Source: Aphidius gifuensis (Eukaryota; Arthropoda; Insecta; Hymenoptera; Braconidae). Taken from it: a stretch of DNA of 64,000 bases. A program made the position numbers and the translations under genes. Numbering within the stretch: position 1 is the stretch's first letter; every line of letters begins with the position of its first letter. The stretch spans positions 28,454,555 through 28,518,554 of the forward strand of contig NC_057789.1 in the NCBI RefSeq assembly GCF_014905175.1, read 5' to 3'. Positions 48,051 to 60,700 of this stretch are shown here, piece by piece. The notes under the pieces are model-generated. The model did not search any database. It had not been told where the DNA came from and saw only the letters and a list, made by a program, of their open reading frames with translations.

Positions 48051-49368
48051 ATCTCAGGTTATTCTATGAAAAAAAAAAAATCAATGGATTATTCAATCAA
48101 TACCAAATTATTAATTATTTATTATTTCATTCAATTAATAAAAGGTTCATTAAACTTTTAAAAACCTTAAATAAATATAGAAAATTGAATGAAAAATAAT
48201 CGATAAAATGTTTGCACTGCATACCTCTTTTTTTGCACGTTAATAAAATCGTGTGTGATCGTTAGAAAATCCACGTTGAGAATGAACAAGAAAAAACGTG
48301 TCTACGATGCCCACTCCCCAGCCGTAGCATTGGTAGCAATTGGTAGCGTTGGTAGCATGGTATATCAAGAAGGGAAAACCATGGTATAAATTTTTAAAGG
48401 TAAATAAACAAAATACAAATAATTTGATTATTTAATTTTAATTATTGACTCAAAATCACTTATAAGTTTTTTCAAATATAAACTAATTATTCTTAATTAT
48501 TAATTTATTTCATTAATTTTCGTGCTAAAAAATTAAAAGCACAATTGCACATCTTTTTTATTTTTTTTTTTTTTACATATTTAAAAAGAATGTTGACAAT
48601 AAAGTAGCAGAAAAATCTACAAACGGAAGTTTAATCAAAAATTTGATTTTTAAAATTATTGTACAGTGATTAAATATAAAAAAAAAAACAACAAGTGTTT
48701 TTATCAAATTGTCACACACAATAGGTGCCTTAAACATTTGTCTTTTTATATTTTAATTAATTTCCTTTATCAATAATTATTAGGAATGATGGTTACAAAA
48801 ATATACCATTATCAAAAAAAAAAAAAAAAAAAATGGCATTAACTGCTTTGATAAATGCTGATTTGATTTTTAAAAAAAACCAATTACTATTTTTTGTAAA
48901 AGAAAATTAATATAATAAATTTATCAAATTTATTTTTCATTTATCAACATGCCACATTTGTCAATTATTTTTTTAGACTAATAACAAAATGATAATCTCT
49001 TTCTCTTTTTAATTTTCTAAATAATAATTATAACAATATTTAATATCAACAAAAAAGAAAATAATATCAGCTTATTTACATTCGTCTTTTTAAAATCTAC
49101 AAGATCATTTTATTTTTATTTTTCAATAATAATTAAAAGGAAATAAAGTTTTTTAATATTATTGGAATTACATGATTAAAAAAATAATAATAATAATCAC
49201 ACAAATTGTGAATGATATTGTCAATATAGAAGAAAAAAAAAAAATTAATTAAAATTATTAATTTATAAATTTTCTAATACATACTTTGATAAGCGAGTAT
49301 TTGTCTTAAATTTCATGATTTTGTTTTAATGCGACAGTCTCGATATCATCAACTAAAAAAATTGTTAA
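48051..49368. other. Spacer between LRR copy 2 and the RING gene
   Basis: 48051-48547 is duplicated leader of copy 2. From 48548 on it is homopolymer-rich AT sequence with no gene; the 3' UTR of the RING gene lies at the right end. Confidence 0.55.
48325..48358. repeat. Nine-base tandem repeat, unit 2
   Basis: Shorter version of the GGTAGCATT repeat, upstream of the copy 2 start. Confidence 0.85.
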
Positions 49369-50761
49369 TTAATCAGATTCTGTTTGTTGATTATCGTCTG
49401 TAACTCCACTACATCCAGCAACTTCTTCATCAATCGTTTCAGCAGCTTGTTCATCTGTTGGTTCTGTTGGTTCAATTGCTTCTGTTGGATCAGCTGTTTC
49501 AATTGATTCTGTAGCATCTGTTGATTCTGTTGAATCAGATGCTTCTTGTGCATCTAAATCAGCTAAAAATTAACAAAAAAAAAACACCAGTCAATCATCA
49601 ATTAAAAATTTTAAACACGTACTGATCAATAGTATTATTACCAGGACATGGTGATCCTTTGATTCTGCAAGTATTATAACTTCCACAGTGTAAACACTTC
49701 AAACCAACAACATGGAATTTCACAGTAGATTCCTAGATAAAAAAACAATATAAATATCATTAATACTATCTATATTTTAATGATAATAATAATTATTTAT
49801 TTATAACAATTTACCTCGTGGCAATCTTTGCATAAAATTTCAGCTTTATACAGTTTGTACTCAAGTGGCATTGGTGTAAGTGATACTTCTTGATCAAGAT
49901 ATCTCCATCTATTTTATAAATAATTATCATCAATTAATAACACAAAAAACAAGTTAATAATATTATTAAAAAATTAAATAATTACAGATCTGTCATGTCA
50001 AGTAATGAGACTTGACATGTTGGGCAAGCATAGTGACCAGAATGTAAAAGTTCCTCAAAACAAATTCGATGTAACAAATGTCCACAATCAGGAATGTGAC
50101 ATGGTATACGACTTGTGTGTATATCATCAAGACACACTGGACAATTTGAGTGTGATACATTTTCAACACACTGAAAAAAAATTAAATATTAATTAGCTAA
50201 TTGATTAAATATTATTCATCATCATGGGTCTTACTTTGTGTCCATTTTTAAGTTGTACTGGCAGGCACATGTTACATGTTGCACAATGAAAAAATCTATC
50301 ACGTCCACCAACTCTACATATACCACATCCATCACAATGATATTGACTTTTATCATCATCATCAAATAAATTACATTCAAGACATGTGTAATTACCAAAA
50401 CGTACATTACAATTTTGACATGTTGCTTGTACTGGTTGACGTGTATCACAAACAACACAAATTAATTCAGTAACTTCTTTACGATTTACACTGTGAGTTT
50501 CTTGTTCATCATGACAAAATCTACATGTATAAACTTTGTTACAGCATGGTGTCTAGAAAAAGGATTAAAAATTATATTATATATTGATTTTTTCATGATT
50601 TATTTAGTCAATATTTTAATTATTCTTACAACAAATTTTGATTTTCTTTTGTAATGATCGCAGCCATAATGTGGTACCTCGTTATCTTCATCATCAGATT
50701 TTATATTCTTATCAATACCATCAACACTATCACTTGCCACTTTTTCTTCTTCTTTATCCAT
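49369..50761 (-). CDS. Rchy1: RING and CHY zinc-finger ubiquitin ligase (Pirh2/RCHY1-like)
   Basis: E3 ubiquitin ligase; in vertebrates the orthologue targets p53 and other cell-cycle proteins. Six exons: 50761-50630, 50552-50235, 50170-49986, 49908-49815, 49732-49642 and 49562-49369, giving 337 residues. After an acidic start come the CHY zinc finger (YGCDHYKRKSKF, CCNKVYTCRFCHDEQETH, CVVCDTRQPVQATCQNC), the CTCHY finger (HCDGCGICRVGGRDRFFHC), a RING-H2 (CPVCLDDI...CGHLLHRICFEELL...YACPTC, about residues 160-203) and the zinc-ribbon end (LCKDCHE, LKCLHCGSYNTC). All metal-ligand positions appear kept. The last exon adds a low-complexity acidic tail of about 60 residues made of TES/TDAT/EPTEPTDE units, which typical RCHY1 proteins do not need and which looks lineage-specific. 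Confidence 0.94.
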
Positions 50762-51785
50762 TTTTTTTTACTCTTATATTTTCCAAGTTAATTTATAATA
50801 ATAATAAAACGAAAAAATTTCACTTTTTGTTGGACGTTTGATTTGTTCGATCAATTAACATGGTCTCGATTACTTTTTTTTTTTTTTATTTTATTTATTT
50901 TAGTATTCAGCAACTAGTGCATATTGCACATATGAATACCAATTTGTCACACACAAAATAAGTTCAATTTTTATCTATCAAAATAACACTTGAAAAATAA
51001 TTAATTAATTGTAAATAAAAATAAATAATATATTTATTATTATTTTGATGTTAATAAAATAAAGAGAAAAAAAATATAAAATGAGTGGATTGTTTTCAAT
51101 TAAACATTATTATTATTAAATGTTTTGGGATTAATTGAGTGTAATAAAATTATTTATCGAGTATATTTATTTATGGTTAATTGGTTATTTTAATCATTCT
51201 TAAGGGTGGTGTCCACTAAAATTTAAAGCAAGTTTTCTCTCTCTCTCTCTCTTGGCGCACTGTCCTTGGTAAAATAATCATCATCATCATTAAAAATCAT
51301 CATTGGAGCTCCAGTAGAAACGTCATTAAAAAGAAAATGGCTGAATATTGGCGCCAGTTTTTTAAATGACCACCGACAATAATCAATAATTCCAAAAAAA
51401 GAACTTTATTGTTGTTGTAATATATATACAGATATTTATTTCAATCATTTTTTTTTTTTTTTTCTTTACTATTGCCACCTACTTCGTACATTTATTTTCA
51501 AAAAAAAAAAAAAAACGTTTATAAATACTTAATCGTAAAAAATTGTTAACAAAATAATAATTAAATATGAACAATGTGTTTTTCTTATTTTTAATTTCTT
51601 TATCATAGAAATATTATTTTTCCAAGCGCAATAAATATTTTTTTATTTTTCGTGCTTTTGAACTATGAAAAATTAGATAAAAATTAATAAATAAAATAAT
51701 AAATGAGTAACAATTATTTTTAAGCGACATTAATTATTTTATAATATAAATTTTGTAATTTTTTTTTTAAATTTAATTAATTTAT
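50762..51785. promoter_or_regulatory. RCHY1 promoter region and HERC2 3' UTR
   Basis: No gene seen. About 51180-51400 has higher G+C with a CTCTCTCTCTCTC run (51239-51251), an E2F-like TTGGCGCC (51351-51358), and CCACCGACAATAAT (51370-51383), which nearly matches the motif upstream of Nup62. The right end is AT-rich HERC2 3' UTR; an AATAAA overlaps the HERC2 stop region on the minus strand. Confidence 0.4.
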
Positions 51786-54700
51786 TTAGAGAGACGTGTG
51801 CTCTTCACTAGCCAAGCTATCAGTGTCATCAGTATCAGAATTAGTAGCAGCCTGAACTCTGGCATACTCATCAGTATCAATACTTTTACAAAAATGAATT
51901 GCATATTTTAATTTTTGTTGTAACACTGATTTACATGAGTATCTTGGCATTTTCAGTAGGAAAAAACAAGTGTAACTCTCTGGCAAAAAATGATCTGGTG
52001 GATTGTACTTGTCCATGACCTAGAAAATTAATTAAATTACCATTAAAGTATTATAGAAAATCTAGATAAATAAATATAAAATTAAAATAATAGATAATAA
52101 CCTGTAGAACAAAATCTCTTCCACGAAAATCATTAATTGTTCTTGGTAAACGTGTTCGTCCCCAGACAAATCGAAGAAACAATGATCTCTCTTGATTTGA
52201 AAATTCTTCCATGACTTCCCAAAACCACTGGGCAAGTGGAGAAGTTGCCTCAAGGCCTTTGTAAGTGGCAACTGATTTTAAAAGACCCAAAGGAATATCA
52301 GGACTTCCACAAACCATTGTTTCCAATTCACTACCACTGAACAATGCCAAAAGTGGAACAGGTACTACTTTTGACATACCCTCACGTACTGATTTTATTT
52401 GTGTATCAAATTCAGACAAACGATAATTCAATGCAAGCTTAACATACTCATGTCTATTGTCTAATGTTATTTTACGATATCTATTTGACAGTGGTACATC
52501 ATGTCCAACAGCTGATGGTGTTGAAAATGGCATTTCAAGTGTTTGAAATACTTTTTCATCAGGATCCATGTCTCTTATACAAAGTAAACCAGGTACATAA
52601 TCTCTATCAACTTCAGTTAAATCAGCTGGTGTCATTGGTATACCTGCAAGTTGTTTCCATACTGGTTCAGCTAAATTTAAACTCAATGGACTACCTGTTC
52701 TTATGGCAATACCCATTAAAATACCAAGAAATTGAAACATATTCAAGTGTAAAGTTGATTTAGCCATTGGATTTAATAAAAAGCAATCTCTATTTGTACC
52801 ATTATCATCACGACCATTTGGTGTTGGTATAAATAATGGCAATGAGCCATTTTGTAATTCATCACACATTTCAGCAATACTTTCACTGTAACCACCTCCA
52901 CAATCATCAACACTTTCACCAACAAATTTTACTTTCCATACACGATGTGGTAAAAATAATACATCTTGTGTTAACAATGATAATTTACTAACCATTTGCC
53001 CAAAAACAGATTTAATACCATCAGGTCCAGCAAGACCACCTTTGCTTCTTGCACGTTTAACTTGTATTCTATTTAATTCAATAACTGGACCATGTTGTCT
53101 ATCACGAATCATTGTTGCTTGTACAACTTTTCTAAATGTTGCTTCTTTAATACTGTAGACAAGCAGGGATGCTAATTTATTAAGGCCAATATTTCCAGAT
53201 ACTGGAAACATGACAAGTGAAGGACAAAGTAATTCAGCAAAATGATGTAGTAAAACTAATCGATTATGCAATGCTGAAAATGGTAAATCTTTGACAATGT
53301 CATATTCCATTGGTGTTGTTGCTGGTAAACGACTTTGTGTTGCTTTTGTTGTACTCCATGCAAGTGTATGAGCACTACCACAAGCAACTCTAGTTATTTT
53401 TTTACCTTGAAGTGCATGAACAAGTCTTGGTCGTTGAAGGGCACTAGTTGTTCCATCACCAAGTTGACCCTCATCATTATCACCCCAAGTAAATACTTCA
53501 CCTTTATCTGAACAAGCAACACAATGCAATGAGCCAGTTGCAATTGATATAATTTTTTTACCCTGTAATGCAGCAACTTTTCTTGGTCTTCGTACATGAT
53601 CATCTGTACCATGACCCAATCGATGATAGTCACCTTTTCCCCATGTATAAACAGCACCTGATCTTGTTAATGCAACTGAAAATTGACTTCCACACTCGAC
53701 TTTAAATACACCAAGTCCAGCAAGTGATTCAATTTTCATTGGTATTTTACAACCGTCACTTCCACCACGACCTAATTTTCCATAATCACCATCACCCCAA
53801 CTCCAAACATTATCATCATCAGTGACACAAAGTGTTTGTGCATCACCACTACCACAAGCAACATCTACAACTTTATAATCTTGTAATGCTGTTACTATTT
53901 TTGGTTTTGTTTGATCATCACTATCACCATGTCCAAGTCTACCATATCTACCTTTTCCCCAAATATATAATAAACCAGTACAACTTATTGCAGCACTGTG
54001 ATGTCCACCACAAGCAATATCAATAATATCAGTTCCTAATAATGTCTCAATGAGTTTTGGTCGATCATAAGATACTCTATTACCATGTCCAAGTTTACCA
54101 TCATCCCCTTCACCCCAAGAATAAACATGTCCTTCTGATGACAATGCTAGACAATGTTTACCACCAGAATTAACAGCTATTTTTTTAATAAATACATGTT
54201 GAATTGATTCAATGAGAGTTGGTACCATAACTGAATCAACTCCACCAATACCAAGTCTACCAACAGCACCATAACCAGTTGCATATATTTTACCATCAGC
54301 TGTTACAGCAAATAATGTTTGTTCACCACCAGCAAGTTGAATTGGTCGTAGTGCTGATAAACTTTCACATGGTGATGGTAATTTAACTTTTGCACCTTCA
54401 AGACCACCTAATTGACCACGATGATTATGTCCCCAGCCGTAAATTGCACCTGAACCATCCCAAGATAATGTCCAATCTTCTGGTCTACGATTTAACCACA
54501 TTAACAATTGTTGATCATGTTCACGTTTAAAAAAATTATGATTTTCATGAGCTTTTGCAATGTCAGTTATACTTGTACTATTTGAATTATTATTACTAGC
54601 AATTGTTGTTATAGTTGTTGTTATACTACAACTACTGCTTGTATTACTGTTACAAATATTTTCTACTACTGCATCATTTTCATTATTTTCTGTGATAACC

Positions 54701-57700
54701 ATTTCATTTATTCGCTTGGCAACATCAGTACAAAATGATTTTGGTAATTGTGTTCTATTAATAAGTGTCTTAGCAACTCTAGCTGCTACACAATATCTTT
54801 TAAACCAAGACCATTTGTGAATTTCTGAACAACATGGCATTGAGTCTAGTTCAAGATCACAAGCAAGAGCAACAAGTACTTTAAAAAAATCACTATGCAT
54901 TAGCTGTTTACCACCACGTACAGCTGGATCTTCATACTCATATTGTCGTAATAATGCTTGTGGTAATGAGCCAAGTAATGAAGCAAGTGCTTGACAATCA
55001 TTTCGCATACCTTGAGCACCATTTGCATAAACAACTTGTAATTTTTGTAATGCCCAAATTCTTTGTTGTGCAGATAATACTGACAATTGACTACATTGTG
55101 CAAGTGTACAAGCAAGACGACTGATTATATTTTTATCTGTTGAATTAATAATGAGACTATTGTCAAGAAGACACTCAGCAAGAGCAATTGATGGCTGTGA
55201 TAAAACAGCACGATCAGATCCAAGTTCATGTGGTGATAGTATTGCTAGTATTGGATGAACAGCAAAACGCCAACCCCAGCCATTAACAGAACCATCTGAT
55301 GAAAATCTCCAAAATATTTCATCACCTTGAATACGAAGCTCAGTTGCCCATTCACTCCATTCACGACCAGATTTAATTGCAACAACTCTACTTGCACTAT
55401 CCATTATTGTCAATAAATCATGACGTCTTTCAGTTGAACATTGACGATCAAATTCAATACGTAATGCTTCAGCACCTGGTATCTTAACGTGTCCTGTCAA
55501 TGTTGTATCGTCAATATATGGATGTGGTGTTTCTTGAACAACTGATTGTGGTACATTATTTGTACAATTTGAATTTGTTGTTGTATCTTCAAGTTCAGTA
55601 ACACATAATTCTAATAACATATTTTTAATTTTTGAATTATATTTTGCTAATAAAATTAAAGTTGATGATATTGTTTCTTTTCCACCTTCGTCAATTCTAT
55701 TGGCAACAGCTAATTTTAATAAATCAGCAAGCATTCTTGCGTCTTCTTCAGTTAATTGTGATGTAAATTCATCAAGACCAGGTTCATTACCTGTTCCTTC
55801 ACCAACAACTTGTGCATTTGATGTTAATGTTGCAGCAATAACACTCATTGCTGCACTTGCTGACATTTTAGATGTTTTTGATGATAAACTTGCTGAACTT
55901 GACATTGATGGAAATATTGTAGCTGATGGATAATCTTCAAGTGCTGGTGTTGCTCTTGGACTTGCTATTGGTTGAACTTCTGATGTACTTGCTGGTGCTT
56001 CACCACCACCTTGTGCAATTTCACCGACATTTTGATAAACCTCATTGACTGATGGTGTTGGAGTTTCTGATTGTGGTGTAATAATATCTTGTTTATCTTC
56101 AAGTGATGTATGACTTTTTAATGACATAACTATTGCTTTTCTTGCTTGTATTATATAAAGAGCATTTAATACATGTTGAAGAGCTTGTTGTTTGGCAACA
56201 TTACTCTCCAATGATAATATAATACTTGACAATGATGGTCGTGATATTTTATCATTAACAGATGAACTATTTGATGAATCAGTTGTATCTTTAAATCCAA
56301 GAAATGCTTGACCAAGTGGATCTTTAGCTGTTGTAAATGTAACTGGTTCTTGATTATTTGTAATTGGTTGATCAATCAATAACCAAGCAACACTGTGACT
56401 CGAGCCACATGCAACTCTATTAACTTTAATATCTTCAAGTCCATGAACTAATGATGGTTTTCTATTGACAATTGTTGTTCCATTTCCTTGTTGACCATGA
56501 TCATTATCACCCCAGGCATATACTTGTCCAGTATCAGTTACAGCCAATGAATGTAGTGCTCCAACAGCAACATCTGTTACTTTTTTACCTCGTAAACCTT
56601 CGATAATTGTTGGTTTTCTAACATGTTGATCATTACCATGACCAAGACGATAATAATCACCTTTTCCCCATGTCCAAACTTCACCATATTTAGTTAATGC
56701 CAATGAAAATTGTGCACCACATTCAATTCGTACAACACCAAGTCCATTTAATCGATCAACAAGAAGTGGTGTATAACATCCTCCACTTCCACCTCTTCCA
56801 AGTTTACCAAAATCACCATCACCCCATGAATAAACTGAGCCATCTTCAGTTAATGCAAGTGTTTGTGCATCTTTACTACCACATGCAACTTGTATGACTC
56901 TTTGGCCAATCAATGCCTCAACTAGCTTTGGTTTTAATTGTGTTGCAGTATCACCATGACCAAGACGACCATATTCACCAAGTCCCCATGTATACAATTG
57001 TCCGTTACTTGATATTGCAGCAGAATGACTAGATCCACAAGCAATATCACGAATTCTTTTTGATTTAAATGCCTCAATTAAACGTGGTTTATCCAATGAC
57101 AGTCTATTGCCATGTCCAAGCTTACCATCTTCACCCTCACCCCATGAAAATACTTTACTGTCTTGTGTCAATGCAAGAGCATATGTACCACCCGAATGAA
57201 CAGCAACTTTTTTAATAACATATTGACTTAAAAATGGTATTAATTTTGGCTCATAAACATTATTATTATCACCAAGACCAAGACGTCCATTTGTTCCTTC
57301 ACCACATGCATATAATTTACCTTCTTGTGTTACAATAAATAGTGTCTTGCTACCACCAGCAATATGAAGTGGTTTTAATCTTGTCAATACATCACTATAT
57401 ACTGGTAATTTAATTTTAGAACCTTTTAAACCACCAAGTTGATCTTTGTCATTTAGACCCCAAACATAAACAGCTGTATGTTGATATTGATTTGTTGTAT
57501 TACCAGTAGCATTTCCATTTCTTTGTGTTATCATTTGTTCTTGTACTGTTTCCCAATCAGATGCTAAAAATGACACTGACGTTGCTAATTGATTTTCAAA
57601 TAATTTTTTTTTTCCAATAATATCTAAACTATGAATTTTACAATCAATACCACCATTACGACATTGTTTTATTGCAATTTCAATACATGGATAATATTCA

Positions 57701-60700
57701 CGCATATTTTGTATTAGTGTTACATTTTCATCTGTATTTTTAACAGTTATTGTTGCTAGCTCAATTAAATTATTAAATGAATTACCAGCATTTACAGAAA
57801 TAACTGATGGCATGTAGCTACTGTCTTGTGGATTTACTGTAATTTTTAGTGATTCAATAAGAACACAAGGTAACATTTCTAATCTTATCCAATGTTTACC
57901 ACGTGAACCACAACTTTGCCAGTATTTATCTGATTTATCAACGAGTCTTGTTGCCCAACTGTCTCTTGATGATACACTCAATGTTCTTATGCATTTTGAC
58001 CAGTCATCAATTAATGATGATTCAGTAATATCTTGTCGATGATATCTACCTGGTTTACCAGCATATACAGCTGCTGAACCAGGCTCAGCAATACGATTAA
58101 AACCATGACGATGTCCACGTTTTGTATAAAAACAATTTTCACAAAGATTATAATTATCACAAATTTTACATTTAAATCTTGAGCCAGATATTGGTGATAA
58201 ATTACAAAAATTACATGATACAGCATGATGACAAGATGGTAATCTTTCCATTTCCATAATACAACCAGTCCAATTTGTTTGTTGTGGAAAATCAACCGAA
58301 ACATCTTTATCATTATTTATTATTCCAGTTATAATACCAATACTTGCATGATTTACAGAGCCCCATTTATATTTTGGCATTGCAACAGATGCTTTAACTT
58401 TAACTTTATCACCAACTTTTAAAGCTGGTGGTCCTGGCAATGATGGTGGATGACCCAACAATTCAATATGAATAAATCTAACCCAATAAGTACCGTCTTT
58501 ATGTTGCCATGCAACTTGAACATTTAAATCATGTAAACCTTCTGCATCAATTTTAACAACTTGACCAATATCACCATACTCAACTTCTTCATAACTTTTG
58601 CAGCATCTAACAAGCATACCTGCAGTGACATTGTCTCTGACATAAATAGCATACTCGTCAAATGAGAGAAAATCTGATCGTTTCATATATACTGGTGGTG
58701 GTGGAGGTGGCGGTGGTGGTAGTGCTAGTGGTGCTAGTGGTGAAGATTGTAATAATGATGCAGCTGGTACAACTGCTGCTGCTGATGATGTTGTTGTTGG
58801 TGGTGTTGTTGGTGCTTGAATTGATGTAACATCTTCAGGATCATCACTTATAAATTCTGAATCACTATCTGAATCATCTGAACTTGGTGGAACTTCATCA
58901 ATTTCAGAAAATACAGCATCAGCTTTTTCAAGTAACCAAGCAACAACTGTTTCTGGTGTTATATCATCAGTACCTAAATTTTTAATAGCATATTCAACTG
59001 ATTTTTTATTAAAACCCATTTCAATGAGTTGTGTAATTATTGGATTTATATTTTTATTAATATTATTTTGACGACAATGTCTTTTTTGACTTGATGTCAT
59101 TGATGCCATTGAATAATCTGAATTTGGTGTAACTGGTCCAGAACCACCACTTTGATGAATTGGAATGTGACGTAATTCAGATGCTAAATATTGTGATATT
59201 GCAAGTGCAACTCTTTCAAGTTCTTCAGGTTTGTATATTGGCTTTAATGGTTGTGGTTTAATTGCTCGTGAAAGAAGTTCTTGAAATAGTGTTTTTGGAT
59301 GATGATTTTCATCTGTATCATCAGCAGTATCATCACTTCTTTCAATTTGTCTAAGTAAAACTTGACGTAATCTCATTTGATAATTTAATAATGTTTTACC
59401 GGCATTTAATGCTGCAAGTTGTATTTGTTGTGTACGTAAAATTGATGAATTAACAACACCAGCAATAACTGGTATACCACCTGGACGACGATAATTCATT
59501 CTACTGTGTCCTAATAATATATTTGTCCATGCTCCCAATAATTGATCAGTCATTGGTAATCTTTCTAAATGAAATTTATTATCAATACAATTAACATTTG
59601 CAAATGGTACCTTAGTACGTGCACCAGATTGATTTTGCATTTGTAATATTAATTTTGAATTATTTGTAAATTTACAAACAACACCAGCTTCATCATCAAT
59701 TTTTACTGTTTTACCAATTCGTAATCGTTCATCAAGACCACCAACAACAACAAGTGTTGCAATAACATTTTGTTGAATATTGGTACTGTGTTCGCCACCA
59801 TTTTCATTCATTTGTATATGAAAAAGTGGACCATCACTAAGTAAATCTGAAGCAAGTGATAATTTTGATGATAAAAATGAATTTAATTCAATTTGCCATT
59901 CTGTACACATGTGTAAATCTCTTATAAGACCAATTAGTTCTTCAGCAAGTGTTGAACTGTGTGATGCTGTTATTGATACACGACATTTATTTGCATGTAA
60001 TTCACCAGTTAAACCAGCACTACAACTCAATGATATTTGACCAAGTAATTTAAATATTTTCAATAAAAATTGTCTCATTTTTTGTGAATCTTCAGACCAT
60101 GAACAGACAACTGTTTTTAATAATCTAATAGCTATTATTTGTTTTGTAATATTAATTTCTTTTTCATCAGCAACAATACTTAATAAAAAATCAATCCAAG
60201 CTGTTGTACTTAATGCTTGACAAATAATTGATGAATTTGATATTGTTTTTAATAAACCAAGTGTTGCCCAAGTTTCATGATATTCTTTTGCTAATTGTGT
60301 TTGTATACTTGAATCATTATTTCTACATGATGTTGATATTATTCCACGTATTGTTGATGTTAAAATTGTAACTGCTGATTTTTGTATTCCACCAGCATTT
60401 GTATTACACGAAAGTAGTAAAATTTTTAATAAATTTGTTGATGCATTTTTAAGATAAGTTGTTGGATGTACATCACATGAAAATTGTTGATTTATTTTAC
60501 TTGAATTTATTGGTGTTTCAATGTCTGAATCATTTTCTGGTGGTGTTGGTGTATCAGCTAATTTTAAATCATATTTACCTTCTTTTCCCATTCTATAAGA
60601 ATTTGTCGTACAATTATCCCACTGTACTCTGATCCATCCATCTTCACCAAGTTCACCAATGACTCTTCCTTTACCAGGTGGTGTACCATCTTGTTCACCC

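Larger units (their letters stand above)
46309..48547. repeat. Segmental direct duplication, unit 2
   Basis: Second unit, same orientation as unit 1 and separated from it by about 55 bp. It contains the copy 2 gene with all introns and flanks. Direct orientation and the tiny gap fit unequal crossing-over. Confidence 0.92.

Noticed and set aside
58011..58313. Antisense and alternate frames inside HERC2
   Set aside because: Shadows of the HERC2 frame, which carries recognisable domains throughout.
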